A stretch of 64,000 bases of DNA. Origin: Duffyella gerundensis. GTDB taxonomy: Bacteria > Pseudomonadota > Gammaproteobacteria > Enterobacterales > Enterobacteriaceae. Position 1 is the first letter of the stretch, and every line of letters starts with the position of its first letter. The notes below the pieces were generated by a model. It saw only the letters and a list, made by a program, of their open reading frames with translations. It had not been told where the DNA came from and searched no databases. Both the position numbers and the translations under genes were made by a program. The stretch lies in NCBI RefSeq assembly GCF_001517405.1, contig NZ_LN907827.1, forward strand, positions 1,618,587 through 1,682,586. Direction: 5' to 3'. Below are positions 43,997-53,342 of the stretch, piece after piece.

Positions 43997-45076
43997 ATGA
44001 AGCTGAAAAGTGCCACGTTAGAGGATGTTGCACGCCATGCCGGGGTATCCTACCAGACGGTTTCACGCGTGCTGAATAAGTCCGCTAACGTCTCAGAAAC
44101 AACGCGTCGCAAGGTGGAAGAGGCGATAGAGGCGCTGCGTTACGTGCCCAACCGGCTGGCACAGCAGCTGGTCGGCAAGCACATAACCACTCTTGGGCTG
44201 GTGACCACCTCGCTGGCGCTGCATGCGCCCTCTCAGGTGGCCGCTGCGGTGAAACGCTACGCCAGCGAAGCGGGTTATCAGGTGCTGATTGCCATGATCG
44301 ATGAGAACGTCGGACAAAGCCTGCAGGGCGCGATCAACGAGCTAAAATCGCAGCGGGTGGATCGGGTCATTATCAACGCGCCGATGGAGACCGCCGACGC
44401 CGAACGCATCGCCGAGGATAACCGCGACATCATCTGCCTGTTTCTGGATGTCGATCCCTTCTGTTCGGTGTTTAACGTGTCGTTTAACCCGGCCGACGGC
44501 ACCCGCGCCAGCGTCAAATATCTCTATGAGCAGGGGCACCGGGCGTTTGCGCTGCTGGCCGGGCCGCAGCACTCGGTCTCTGCTAATCTGCGCCTGAAAA
44601 GCTGGCTGGAGATGCTGGAGCGTTATCATCTGCAGCCGGTGAGTCTGGTCTACGGTAACTGGGATGCGCAGAGCGGCTACGCTGGCGCGTTACAGATGCT
44701 GCGCGAAGCACCCGATTTTACCGCGCTGCTGGTGGGGAACGATCAGATGGCGCTGGGCGTGCTGAGCGCCTTTCATCAGAACGGCGTCGCCGTGCCGGGG
44801 CAAAAATCGGTGATTGGTTATGATGACACTTACGAAAGCGCCTTTTTCCATCCGTCGCTAAGCACGGTGTCGCTGGATCTCGATCGGCAGGGCAAAGAGG
44901 CGGTAGAGCGGCTGCTGCGGGCCAACGAAAGCGACAGCAGCCGCTCGTCGTCAATCCTGCCCGCGCGGCTGGTGGTACGCCATTCCAGCGGGGCGCCGGG
45001 CGAACAGCAGCAGGATCTGAAACAGATTGCCGATGAGCTGCGTGCCATCGCCAGCCGCTTGCAGGGGCAAAAGTAG
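43997..45076 (+). CDS. LacI-family repressor of the galactan locus (GanR-like)
   Basis: 359 residues, strikingly similar to E. coli LacI. The HTH reads LEDVARHAGVSYQTVSRVLN; its recognition residues YQTVSR are identical to LacI, so a lac-like operator is expected. The hinge is NRLAQQLVG. In the core, SLALHAPSQ, LFLDVD, LLAGPQHSVSANLRLKSW and NDQMALGVLSAF all have LacI counterparts. The C-terminus keeps LacI-like tetramerisation heptads (QDLKQIADELRAIASRL). The probable effector is galactobiose or galactose. It ends 8 bp from the converging sigma-54 regulator. Confidence 0.9.
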   Translation: MKLKSATLEDVARHAGVSYQTVSRVLNKSANVSETTRRKVEEAIEALRYVPNRLAQQLVGKHITTLGLVTTSLALHAPSQVAAAVKRYASEAGYQVLIAMIDENVGQSLQGAINELKSQRVDRVIINAPMETADAERIAEDNRDIICLFLDVDPFCSVFNVSFNPADGTRASVKYLYEQGHRAFALLAGPQHSVSANLRLKSWLEMLERYHLQPVSLVYGNWDAQSGYAGALQMLREAPDFTALLVGNDQMALGVLSAFHQNGVAVPGQKSVIGYDDTYESAFFHPSLSTVSLDLDRQGKEAVERLLRANESDSSRSSSILPARLVVRHSSGAPGEQQQDLKQIADELRAIASRLQGQK

Positions 45077-45083
45077 CCGTCGG

Positions 45084-47036
45084 TTAGCCGCGACGGCGCA
45101 GCGCCTGCATATCGATCTGCCAGAGATGCAGCTTGTTATAGAGCGCGGTGCGTGAGATGCCCAGTTCCTGTGCCGAGCGGCGCAGGTTGCCGCCATGCTT
45201 ATCGATGGTCAGCAGGATATGCTGACGGCTGGCATCCTGCAGCGAGCTGAGCGCCTCAGCGACCGGTGCGTGGCGCATCTCCGCTGGCAAATCGGCAACG
45301 TCAATCAGCAGCCCTTCGCACAGGCTGATCATGCGCTCCACGAGGTTTTCCAGCTCACGCACGTTGCCCGGCCAGTGCCACGCCTGCAGACAGGCCATCG
45401 CCGCCGGTGAAAAGCGCGGCGGATTCCGCTTCAGTCGTGCGCAGAGCGACTGGGTAAAGGCGTTCACCAGGCTGACAATGTCCTCCGCCCGCTGCCGCAG
45501 CGGCGGTATCGCCAGTGAGATGACGTTAAGCCGATAGAAGAGATCGCGCCGAAATGCCCCTTTTTCAACGGCGTCGAGCAGATCGCAGTGGGTCGCCGCA
45601 ATGATACGCACGTTAACTGCCACCGGCTGCGCCGCGCCAATGCGCAGCACTTCGCTCTCCTGAATCACCCGCAGCAGGCTGGTTTGCGCCTCAAGTGGCA
45701 TCTCACCAATCTCATCCAGAAACAGCGTGCCGCCGTCCGCCAGCTCAAACTTACCGGCCGATCCGCCGCGTCGCGAGCCGGTAAAAGCACCATCGACATA
45801 GCCAAACAGCTCGCTCTGCACCAGATCGCGCGGCAACGCGCCACAGTTGATGGCGATAAACGGCTCCTGCGCGCGCAGGCTGGCATTGTGGATCGCCTGA
45901 GCAAACAGCTCTTTGCCGGTGCCGCTCTCGCCGGTCAGCAAAATGGTGCTGTCACCGCGGCTGCTGAGGCGAGCATTCTGAATCGCCTGTTGCAGGGCGG
46001 GGGCCTGGCCCTGAATCATCTCAAAGGTATAGCTGGCGCTGACGCCCAGCACGCGCCGGGTAATCGCCCGGATACGCTGGTTCTCGCGCAGGGAAAGGAT
46101 ACGATCGCCGTCCGGGGCGGGCATCAGCGACACCAGACAGGATATGCCGCTGCCCGCAGGCATAAACTGCAGCTCGCGGTCATTGCAGAACGGCAGGCTC
46201 AGCAGCGATCCCGCCTGTGGCTGCAGTTGCTCATCAATTGCCGGACCGGTGATATCGAGGTGGCTGAACACCTGGCGCGCATAGCGATTAAGGGTTTTGA
46301 TACAGCCCTGACGGTCGAACACGATAATGCCTTCGTTCAGCGTTTCCAGAATTGACTGCTGTTCGGTGAGGTGACGGCGCAGGATTAGCTCACGGCCCAC
46401 CGCTTCGGCGGCCGCCTGCACCGTGCCCAGCGTGTGGGCGTTGAAATTATCCGGTGTGGCGGTGAGCGTCAGCACGCCGATCACCGAACCGGTGCCGTCA
46501 CGCACCGGCGCGGCGGCGCAGTGGCGATGGCGATCGCGCAGCTGGAATTTCCAGTTTTCACCGCTGAGCACGTAGACCAGACGCTGCTCAATCAGGCAGC
46601 GCGCGGTGCAGTTGGTGCCGAGCACCTCTTCGCGCAGGATGCTGCCGGGCGGCGTCAGATCGGCGCCGCAGTAATCCAGCGTTACGCCTTGCGCATCGGT
46701 GAGATTGATATGGCCATCAGGATTGTAGGCCAGCAGGTTGGCCATCACTTTGCGCGCCACCTCAATCATCTCGCGGTTGCTGGCCAGAATCGCTGCCAGT
46801 TCCGCAGCGGGCAGCGCGCAGTAGACGAAGTGCGCCGGATCGATCGCCAGCTGCTGCGAACGCTGCCACGAATGAAGAATATTGGCTCTTATCCAGTGCG
46901 GCTGCTCGCCGCGCTGAAACGCCTGCCAGCCTTGCTGCAGTAAATCCTCCCATTTTGCTGCCTCGCTGCTGGCGGGCAGGCTGAATATCGCATCACTTTC
47001 ATCTTTAACCGGTAACAGACCTTGTAACGCGTGCAT
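45084..47036 (-). CDS. Sigma-54-dependent activator, AcoR/DhaR type
   Basis: About 650-residue enhancer-binding protein. Order: a GAF-like sensory domain (about 60-200), a PAS-like domain (about 210-310), an AAA+ domain with Walker A GESGTGKE, the sigma-54 contact loop GAFTGS (the usual form is GAFTGA) and Walker [12 protein letters not shown], then a Fis-type HTH ([19 protein letters not shown]). This layout is that of AcoR and DhaR, activators of small-carbon or polyol use. I choose the ATG at 47036, with GGAG 6 bases upstream, over 47066, which lacks a ribosome-binding site. A perfect palindrome and a sigma-54 promoter lie in the divergent region, so it should switch on the adjacent operon. 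Confidence 0.92.
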   Translation of the reverse strand: MHALQGLLPVKDESDAIFSLPASSEAAKWEDLLQQGWQAFQRGEQPHWIRANILHSWQRSQQLAIDPAHFVYCALPAAELAAILASNREMIEVARKVMANLLAYNPDGHINLTDAQGVTLDYCGADLTPPGSILREEVLGTNCTARCLIEQRLVYVLSGENWKFQLRDRHRHCAAAPVRDGTGSVIGVLTLTATPDNFNAHTLGTVQAAAEAVGRELILRRHLTEQQSILETLNEGIIVFDRQGCIKTLNRYARQVFSHLDITGPAIDEQLQPQAGSLLSLPFCNDRELQFMPAGSGISCLVSLMPAPDGDRILSLRENQRIRAITRRVLGVSASYTFEMIQGQAPALQQAIQNARLSSRGDSTILLTGESGTGKELFAQAIHNASLRAQEPFIAINCGALPRDLVQSELFGYVDGAFTGSRRGGSAGKFELADGGTLFLDEIGEMPLEAQTSLLRVIQESEVLRIGAAQPVAVNVRIIAATHCDLLDAVEKGAFRRDLFYRLNVISLAIPPLRQRAEDIVSLVNAFTQSLCARLKRNPPRFSPAAMACLQAWHWPGNVRELENLVERMISLCEGLLIDVADLPAEMRHAPVAEALSSLQDASRQHILLTIDKHGGNLRRSAQELGISRTALYNKLHLWQIDMQALRRRG

Positions 47037-47070
47037 GGCATTCTCCGCCCAACGTGGAATGTCCATTTTA

Positions 47071-47095
47071 TTTACATGTCAGATTGACATGTAAA
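47071..47095. promoter_or_regulatory. Perfect 25-bp palindrome, likely enhancer for the sigma-54 activator
   Basis: TTTACATGTCA-GAT-TGACATGTAAA with 11-bp arms. It is centred about 100 bp upstream of the predicted start of transcription from the sigma-54 promoter, the usual distance for an upstream activator site. It also lies just before the regulator gene, so it may mediate self-repression. Confidence 0.8.
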
Positions 47096-47156
47096 TTTTG
47101 TTATCACTTTGTGACTTCCATCTGTGCAACCGCTCACAAATATCCCGCTCTGCGCG

Positions 47157-47173
47157 CTGGCACCGCGTTTGCA
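47157..47173 (+). promoter_or_regulatory. Sigma-54 (RpoN) -24/-12 promoter
   Basis: CTGGCACCGCGTTTGCA. The invariant GG and GC are exactly 10 bases apart, and TGGCAC and TTGCA are perfect matches to the consensus TGGCAC-N5-TTGCA. It lies 85 bases before the dehydrogenase start. Confidence 0.88.
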
Positions 47174-47257
47174 ATGGCTGTAGCAGGCATGGCAGCGAGG
47201 TTTCGCCATCGCGCACCGATCGCCCTGACGGGCACACCATTTCAAAAAGGAGCGTTT

Positions 47258-48271
47258 ATGCATTCACCATCCGTACGTGTCGGCCTGATTGGCGCAGGCA
47301 GAATGGGCAGCTTTCATGCCGAGTCACTCGCCCAGCGCGTGCCGGGCGCGCAGCTGGTTGCCGTGGCCGATCCGCAGCCTGGCGCGGCACAAGCGCTGGC
47401 AACAAAGCTGGGCGTCAGCAAGGCGTTCAGCGATCTGCAGGCGCTGCTCAACGATCCTGAGGTGGATGCGGTGGTCATCGCCTCACCGGCCCGCACCCAC
47501 GCGGCCTGGGTCATCGCCGCGGCCCAGGCGGGCAAGCATGTGTTTTGTGAGAAGCCCATGGCGGTCACGCTGGAGGAGGCGGACCGCGCCATCGCCGCGG
47601 CAAAAACCGCAGGCGTGGTGCTGCAGGTCGGTTTTAACCGCCGCTTTGTCAGCGGTTTTGCGGCGGCCATTGCGGCGGTGAAGGCCGGTGAAAACGGCAC
47701 GACTCAGCTCAGCCGCTCGGTGACCCGCGATCCGCTGCTGCGCGATCCAGCACCGATTCCGCAGTGGACCATTTTTCTCGAAACGCTGATCCATGATTTC
47801 GATACCCTACTGCATTTCAATCCCGGCGCGAAGCCGGTGGCGGTTTGTGCGCTGGCCGATGCGCTGGTGCGCCCCGATTTTAAAGCGCAGGGGCTGCTGG
47901 ATACTGCCGTCGTCACTATTCGCTTTGATAACGGTGCCATTGCCACGGCAGAAGCGAACTTTCAGGCGGTATACGGTTATGACGTGCGCGGCGAGGTGTT
48001 TGGCAGCAAAGGCATGATGCAGGCGGGCAATATCAACCTTAACAACTGCGTCACCTATCGCGAAAACGGCATCGGCATCGCGACGTCGCGCATGGACACC
48101 GACCTGCTACGCGACGCCTACGTCGCCGAGCTGACCGAGTTTGTGCACTGCATTCGTTCTGGCGAAACGCCGCGCGCCACCGGGGAGGATGCGCGTAATG
48201 CGCTGGAGATTGCGTTGGCCTGCATCGCTTCGGTCGAGCAGGGACGGTCAATCACGCTGGGGGATCGCTGA
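47258..48271 (+). CDS. Gfo/Idh/MocA-family dehydrogenase, inositol 2-dehydrogenase-like
   Basis: 337-residue NAD(P)-dependent sugar or cyclitol dehydrogenase. The ATG at 47258 has AAGGAG upstream; the frame is open further back through the promoter. Rossmann fold: VGLIGAGRMGSFHAESL (residues 8-24), then AVADPQ. The Glu-Lys-Pro of HVFCEKPMAV (98-100) holds the catalytic Lys, and ETLIHDFDTLLHF has the His-Asp pair seen in IolG-like enzymes. It is first in the sigma-54 operon, overlapping the next gene by one base. The exact substrate (myo-inositol, a sugar or another polyol) is not readable. Confidence 0.88.
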   Translation: MHSPSVRVGLIGAGRMGSFHAESLAQRVPGAQLVAVADPQPGAAQALATKLGVSKAFSDLQALLNDPEVDAVVIASPARTHAAWVIAAAQAGKHVFCEKPMAVTLEEADRAIAAAKTAGVVLQVGFNRRFVSGFAAAIAAVKAGENGTTQLSRSVTRDPLLRDPAPIPQWTIFLETLIHDFDTLLHFNPGAKPVAVCALADALVRPDFKAQGLLDTAVVTIRFDNGAIATAEANFQAVYGYDVRGEVFGSKGMMQAGNINLNNCVTYRENGIGIATSRMDTDLLRDAYVAELTEFVHCIRSGETPRATGEDARNALEIALACIASVEQGRSITLGDR

Positions 48272-49050
48272 TGGCTGACTACACATTATCGGTCTGCGCC
48301 GAAATGGTGTTTCTCGACCTGCCGTTGATTTCCCGCGTTGAGCGTATTCATGCGCTGGGTTTCGGCGTTGAAATCTGGGGCTGGGCTGACAAGGATATCG
48401 CCGCGCTGGTGGCCACCGGTGCCCGCTTTACCTCGATGACCGGCTACCTTACCGGCAATCTCACTGATGAAGAGGGCATCGCGCAGCTGCTCGCCAGCGC
48501 AGAACGCTCGCTGGCGGTGGCCGCGCAGCTCAACTGTCCGTCGCTGAACCTGCACGGCACCGGGCTGGATGCGCGCGGCCTGCCGGTAAAACCGGTTGAG
48601 GTGGTGACCGGGCAGATGTGGCTGCAGGCAGCCGACACGCTGCGCCAGCTGGCACAGCTGGGCGAACGCGCCGGACGGGTGTTTACCCTAGAAAACCTTA
48701 ACCTCGCGGTTGATCATCCGGGCACGCCGTTTGCCCGCGCCGCCGATACGCTGGCGCTGGTGGAGGCGGTCAACAGCCCGGCGCTCAAGATGAACCTTGA
48801 TCTCTATCACGCGCAAATTGGCGAGGGCAATTTGATTGCGCTGCTGCGCCGCTGCGGACCGGCAATCGGCGAAATTCAGGTTGCCGACGTGCCGGGACGC
48901 CAGCAGCCCGGCACCGGCGAAATCAACTATCGCGCCATCGCGCGGGCGCTTGAGCAGATGCACTATCGCGGCGTGGTGGCGCTGGAAGGCTGGGCATCCG
49001 GCGACAGCACCGAAGCCCTGGCGCAGTTTCGCGATCATTTCACCTGCTGA
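48271..49050 (+). CDS. Hydroxypyruvate isomerase/sugar isomerase-family TIM barrel protein
   Basis: 259 residues of the xylose-isomerase-like superfamily, near hydroxypyruvate isomerase (Hyi). Divalent-metal ligands are likely in FTLENLN (Glu), KMNLDLYHAQIGEGN (Asp, His), IQVADVPGR and the C-terminal GVVALEGWASG. EINYRAIARALEQMHYRGVVALEGW in overlapping parts matches Hyi. The start ATG overlaps the preceding stop (TGATG), so translation is coupled. Working with the Gfo/Idh enzyme, it would isomerise an oxidised sugar or cyclitol; the substrate is unknown. Confidence 0.85.
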   Translation: MADYTLSVCAEMVFLDLPLISRVERIHALGFGVEIWGWADKDIAALVATGARFTSMTGYLTGNLTDEEGIAQLLASAERSLAVAAQLNCPSLNLHGTGLDARGLPVKPVEVVTGQMWLQAADTLRQLAQLGERAGRVFTLENLNLAVDHPGTPFARAADTLALVEAVNSPALKMNLDLYHAQIGEGNLIALLRRCGPAIGEIQVADVPGRQQPGTGEINYRAIARALEQMHYRGVVALEGWASGDSTEALAQFRDHFTC

Positions 49051-49086
49051 TCGCGCGATCATTCTTTAATCCAACAGGACGCAAAC

Positions 49087-50004
49087 ATGAAAATATTCAC
49101 CGCTTTAGTGCTGCTGCTGAGTTCGCTGTTCAGCGTATCGGGACAGGCAAAAACCTGGCAGGTTGGCGTGGCGCTGGCCAACTTTGACCTTAACTTTGTT
49201 TCTATTTTGCGCACGCAGATGCTGAGCGAACTGAAAGCAAAAGGGATGCAGAGCCAGTTTGTCGATGCCAAAGGCGACGTGGCGCTACAGGTGCAGCAGG
49301 TTGATGATTTTATTAATCAGGGCGTTGACGCGATTATTCTCAACCCGGTGGACACGCAGGGCGTGCGGCCGATGATTGAGGCAGCACGGCGCGCCAACAT
49401 TCCGCTGGTGTTCGTGAACCGCAAGCCTGAGATCAAACTGTTGGCGCGCATGGCCTATGTTGGCTCTGATTCCGCGCTGGGGGGTGAAATGCAGATGGAG
49501 GCGCTGGCAAAACGCATGGAGCACCGCGGTAATGTGGCGATCCTGATGGGCGCGCTGTCTAATGAAGAAGCTCGTGAGCGTACGCGCGCCGCTGAAAAGG
49601 TGATCGGCAAATATCCGCAGATGAAGGTGGTGGAGAAGCAGACCGCACGCTGGCAGCGCAATGAAGCGGTAGATGTGGTCTCTGGCTGGCTGCTCAATAA
49701 CAGCCCGATCGACGCTATTGCCGCCAACAACGATGAGATGGCGATCGGCGCGATTATGGCGCTGAATCAGGCGAAGAATAAGCACATCCTGGTGGCCGGC
49801 ATTGACGGCACGCCGGATGGGCTGCAGTTCGTCAAAAACGGCATGATGGCGCTGACCATTTTCCAGGATGCCAAAGTGCAGGCCACCGGCGCGGTGCAGG
49901 TAACCCAAACGCTGCTGGAGAATCAGCCCGCAGAGGCGTTTAACTGGGTGCCCTACAAGGTTGTCACTGCGGAAAACGTTGCGGCGATCGCCGCTGCTCG
50001 CTGA
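49087..50004 (+). CDS. Orphan ABC sugar-binding protein, RbsB/ribose-type
   Basis: 305-residue periplasmic protein with a signal peptide MKIFTALVLLLSSLFSVSG. The periplasmic-binding fold of the ribose/inositol type is clear: WQVGVALANFDLNFVSILR, AKGDVALQVQQVDDFINQGVDAIILNPVD in overlapping parts, VFVNRKPE, and ANNDEMAIGAIMALNQ. It is 36 bp after the isomerase gene and presumably in the same operon. No permease or ATPase follows, so it must share a distant transporter or act otherwise, for example in sensing. Confidence 0.88.
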   Translation: MKIFTALVLLLSSLFSVSGQAKTWQVGVALANFDLNFVSILRTQMLSELKAKGMQSQFVDAKGDVALQVQQVDDFINQGVDAIILNPVDTQGVRPMIEAARRANIPLVFVNRKPEIKLLARMAYVGSDSALGGEMQMEALAKRMEHRGNVAILMGALSNEEARERTRAAEKVIGKYPQMKVVEKQTARWQRNEAVDVVSGWLLNNSPIDAIAANNDEMAIGAIMALNQAKNKHILVAGIDGTPDGLQFVKNGMMALTIFQDAKVQATGAVQVTQTLLENQPAEAFNWVPYKVVTAENVAAIAAAR

Positions 50005-50153
50005 ACAGACTGGCCGCAGAGGATGCTATCTCCTGAGCGGCCAGCCTGACGCCGCACTGTTTCAATCGGCTGAGCAGTGCAGACGCAGAGTGATTTTTTC
50101 GCATTACGGAATCGGCATTATTGCTGTTCGCAAAGGCAACAGGCATCACATAA

Positions 50154-50181
50154 AAAAATCCACGTCAGCACGTGGATTTTT
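50154..50181. terminator. Bidirectional terminator between the sigma-54 operon and ymjA
   Basis: A perfect 12-bp stem AAAAATCCACGT/ACGTGGATTTTT with loop CAGC, between converging genes. It serves both the sugar-binding-protein operon and ymjA. Confidence 0.9.
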
Positions 50182-50219
50182 CCTGTTAAAGCGGTCGATC
50201 CTTTACCTGAGCGAGACGA

Positions 50220-50465
50220 TTACTCGTTGCCCCATTGATTCAGGAAGTTGGCGATCTCATCAATGCGCTGTGGATCGATGCCCGCATCAACCGCCATCTC
50301 CTGCTGAGCCGCTTCATCAATCTCTTCGTTGTTGCTTAACCGCGTCAACAGCAGTTCAAAATAGTGCGCAACCGGTTCGCGCTCGGCATCGCTCAGCGGC
50401 GTGGCGGCTTCGGTTGAGTATTCATCGGCAATATCAAAATATTTAATCGGTACTTCATGGTTCAT
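50220..50465 (-). CDS. ymjA: DUF2543-family protein YmjA
   Basis: 81 residues of unknown function that match E. coli YmjA along the whole length: [19 protein letters not shown] at the start, [17 protein letters not shown] in the middle and [17 protein letters not shown] at the end. It is acidic and helical, with no signal or membrane segment. It stands alone here between two terminators or promoters. Confidence 0.9.
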   Translation of the reverse strand: MNHEVPIKYFDIADEYSTEAATPLSDAEREPVAHYFELLLTRLSNNEEIDEAAQQEMAVDAGIDPQRIDEIANFLNQWGNE

Positions 50466-50608
50466 AAGGTATTTCCAGAATTAAAGAGGGTGTCAGTTAT
50501 TCCAGGCGGCGACGGGTAAATCTGCATCGTCAGCCCCGCCCGTTGTGGCAACATGATTACTATCACGCGAAGCCGATCGCCTGCGATACGCAGAAACCGG
50601 CCTGCCGG

Positions 50609-51088
50609 TTACACCTTGAGCATTTTCACCGTGGCATCGATATCGATCTCATCTTCCGAGAAGATCAGCGTGGTGCCCTGAAAGGTAGTGATCGCCAGCT
50701 TTTTCAGCGAGCGCGTGGCGCCAGGCTTAGCGGCGGTGGGCCGAATGCTGCTCATCAGCAGGCCCACAGAGAGCACCGCATTTTCTTTATCGATGCGGGT
50801 CTCGGCGGGCACTTCTTCGCTGAAAACCACGTAAGATTTAATCGAGGTCAGCTTCAGGCGCTCACCCGCAATATAGATGTATTTGCTTTCCGGCAGCACC
50901 TTCACTGCATAGGCTGACAGGCCTTTGCTGTTGGTGGTCGGTTCAAACGTCACCGCGGCATCTTTCTTGATCAAATCGGGGTTGGAGACCTTAATCACAT
51001 GAAAGTACCGGTTGTCGCCGTTTTCATCTTTGATAAATCCAAAGCCTTTGTCCTGAAACCAGGTTGTGATCGTTCCGTTCATCGCCAT
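50609..51088 (-). CDS. Cold-shock-domain protein with C-terminal extension
   Basis: 159 residues. Residues 1-70 form a CspA-like domain: GTITTWFQDKGFGFIKDENGDNRYFHVIKV in overlapping parts, with RNP1 (KGFGFI) and a modified RNP2 (YFHVIKV). The remaining 90 residues are a conserved-looking extension of unknown function, with strands KYIYIAGERLKLTSI and a C-terminal FSEDEIDIDATVKMLKV. It is therefore longer than the 70-residue Csp proteins and is not one of the CspA-E set. Probable nucleic-acid-binding protein. It borders the A+T-rich island. Confidence 0.82.
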   Translation of the reverse strand: MAMNGTITTWFQDKGFGFIKDENGDNRYFHVIKVSNPDLIKKDAAVTFEPTTNSKGLSAYAVKVLPESKYIYIAGERLKLTSIKSYVVFSEEVPAETRIDKENAVLSVGLLMSSIRPTAAKPGATRSLKKLAITTFQGTTLIFSEDEIDIDATVKMLKV

Positions 51089-51269
51089 TTACCGCCTGCC
51101 TAATCGTGTTATCTGCTCATTTTTTTCAGCGCGCAGTGTAAAACACAATGCCTGCGCAGACTATGCCTTTGCGTTAAGTGTGGACGATAAATTTGGCCTG
51201 GGCGAAGATGGAGTAGGGCGAGGTGCGGCGCGGCGGCCGCTCAGTAAGAGGGTTTTATCTCCCTGCACA

Positions 51270-52484
51270 TTAAGCCTGAGCAACCTTACGGCTCAGTCCG
51301 ACTTTTTTGTATATTAAAATGGAAAGCAATCCTGTAATAAAAAGTAGAAAAAACATTGCGTAACCATACCCAGCATCTATTAGCAAACCACAAATCAGAG
51401 GGCATAAGGATGCACCGAGAGAAGTAAGGTTTATAATTCCAAAGGAAGTCCCTCTAAGATTGGCTGGTGCTAGCCTGTCTACTTCAATGCTAAACGCTGG
51501 CATTGCTATCAGCTCTCCCAAACTAAGTAAAAAAGTAGCAAAAATAATAAATGCTATTAATTTAAAATAGGCCAACATAAAAAATAGTTGGGCTAAGGAT
51601 ATTAATATGATGCCTAAGATAATTTTAGTATTAACTGTAGATCTTCGCAAAAGATAAAGAACAGGATATTGGCATGCTATTACCGTTATAGCGTTAGTGA
51701 AAAATATAGCACTAATTATAAATGTTAAGTCTGGGAAGCTTATTCGAGTGAGGAACTGGATAAGTGGCGAGTCGAAGGATATATAAACAAACATGAGCAA
51801 GGAATAGCTTATAAGCAGTCTAACAAAAGAGGGTTGGGATAATATGATTGAAAAAGCGTGAAGGATTCCTGCTGAAGGAGATGCTTTCTCTCTTCTGGAC
51901 TTTGAGGAAATCGCAACAATGGTTATCATCAATATCGTATAAATAATATATATTATGGCTGAAATTATAAATATATTTAAAGATGGCGAGGTCAAGGCGT
52001 AAGTTCCTGCTACAGGGCCAAAAGCTGTACCTATATTAACAATGTAGTAGCGAATATATTGAAATTTTTCCCTTTGCCGAACGTCATTAACATAATCTCC
52101 TATCATAGCTTTGCTAAATGACTCTGTGCATGCACGGCCTAAAGAAATTAGAGCCATAGCTATGACAAAGCCAATGACTTCTGTTGTTCCAGCCATCACT
52201 GAAAACCCCGCCACACTCAGAACAAGGCTGATTATTAGTGCACGCTCACGACCGATTATATCTGAATAATAACTTCCCAACATCCCAAATAATATTCCTG
52301 ATGCTGAAGTCATAAAGAAAATAGCGCCGATGAGTGAAGCGCTCAGACCAAAATCACGATAAAGCACGAGCGAAAGATAAGGCCATGTCATAAAATAACC
52401 TGCACGGGACAAAAAAGTCCCCAGCAACATGGTATAAATTACTGCTCTGTTTTCAGGTGGCAAGGGCATATTATTCATTCTCAT
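51270..52484 (-). CDS. MFS transporter of the A+T-rich cluster
   Basis: 404 residues with about 12 hydrophobic spans. The first is AVIYTMLLGTFLSRAGYFM. The MFS motif A-like loop after span 2 is GSYYSDIIGRERALI, with a motif-like SLGRACTESFSKAMIGDYV in span 4. Export of a small molecule is the likely role, since it lies at the end of a biosynthesis-like unit. The start overlaps the sulfurtransferase stop by 14 bases (or less if an inner ATG is used), a sign of coupling. Codons are A+T-rich, unlike those of flanking core genes. Substrate unknown. Confidence 0.88.
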   Translation of the reverse strand: MRMNNMPLPPENRAVIYTMLLGTFLSRAGYFMTWPYLSLVLYRDFGLSASLIGAIFFMTSASGILFGMLGSYYSDIIGRERALIISLVLSVAGFSVMAGTTEVIGFVIAMALISLGRACTESFSKAMIGDYVNDVRQREKFQYIRYYIVNIGTAFGPVAGTYALTSPSLNIFIISAIIYIIYTILMITIVAISSKSRREKASPSAGILHAFSIILSQPSFVRLLISYSLLMFVYISFDSPLIQFLTRISFPDLTFIISAIFFTNAITVIACQYPVLYLLRRSTVNTKIILGIILISLAQLFFMLAYFKLIAFIIFATFLLSLGELIAMPAFSIEVDRLAPANLRGTSFGIINLTSLGASLCPLICGLLIDAGYGYAMFFLLFITGLLSILIYKKVGLSRKVAQA

Positions 52485-53322
52485 GATTTAGCAAGGTTTT
52501 TTCTACAGGCAAGGCATCGTCTGCACCCCATTCAGCCCAGGATCCATCATAAACATACAGGGCGTTGAATCCTGCAATAGAGGCAGCGATGAGCACAATG
52601 CATGCCGTAACACCAGAGCCACAACTAAAGATAAGACGCTGTTGTTTAGAAATGCCCCTGGAAATGAATAGCGCAGTGAGTGCATCTGAATTTTTATATC
52701 GGCCTTCACTCAGCACACTTTCAAAAGGAATATTGATTGAGCCGGGAATATGCCCACTTCGCAAACCAGACCTTGGCTCCGCCTGAATACCATCAAAACG
52801 GGCAGACGGGCGTGCATCAATAATAACGGCTTGCCTGGAGTTAAGATTTTCATTCAAGAAGTTTTTGTCGATGATATGCTCAGGTTGAGGAGCAAACTGA
52901 ATAGGAAGCGTTGCGATAGGTTGCCGATGATGACTTGAAACCTTATAACCCGCCTGCTGCCATGCAGACATTCCTCCATCCAATAGATAAACGTTCTTAA
53001 CTCCCATTACCTTAAGCATCCACCACACTCTCGGAGCAGAATAAGCACCCTGTTGATCGTAAACCACTACAGTTGATTCTGAGCTTATGCCCAGACCAGC
53101 CATGGAAGATGCCATTGAAGATAAGCGGGGAAAAGAGTGTGGAAGACCAGTAGTCAGATCAGAAAATTCTTTTTCCAAATCAAAATATATCGCATCAGGG
53201 ATTACACCACCAGAAGTTGGAGCATGTGTATTCATGGTTTTTTTCAGCGTGGCATCCACTATGACAATATTTCGTTTATGTTGATTACTTATAATCCAAA
53301 GCGGTGATACTAATAAATCCAT
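52471..53322 (-). CDS. Mercaptopyruvate/thiosulfate sulfurtransferase (tandem rhodanese)
   Basis: 283 residues with two rhodanese domains: the first non-catalytic (about 5-135) and the second catalytic (about 150-280). The active loop SCGSGVTA, with persulfide-forming Cys234, is the CGSGVT type found in 3-mercaptopyruvate sulfurtransferases such as SseA. IIDARPSARFDG and SGHIPGSINIPF are the usual domain-2 marks. It is 59 bp after the radical SAM gene and overlaps the transporter. In this context it may feed sulfane sulfur to a biosynthetic step. A+T-rich codons, as for the whole cluster. Confidence 0.88.
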   Translation of the reverse strand: MDLLVSPLWIISNQHKRNIVIVDATLKKTMNTHAPTSGGVIPDAIYFDLEKEFSDLTTGLPHSFPRLSSMASSMAGLGISSESTVVVYDQQGAYSAPRVWWMLKVMGVKNVYLLDGGMSAWQQAGYKVSSHHRQPIATLPIQFAPQPEHIIDKNFLNENLNSRQAVIIDARPSARFDGIQAEPRSGLRSGHIPGSINIPFESVLSEGRYKNSDALTALFISRGISKQQRLIFSCGSGVTACIVLIAASIAGFNALYVYDGSWAEWGADDALPVEKTLLNHENE

Positions 53323-53342
53323 TTAAAATACCTTTTTTGACA

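Noticed and set aside
51089..51269. A tRNA or attachment site at the left island border
   Set aside because: I found no cloverleaf, no tRNA 3' end and no repeat shared with the right border.
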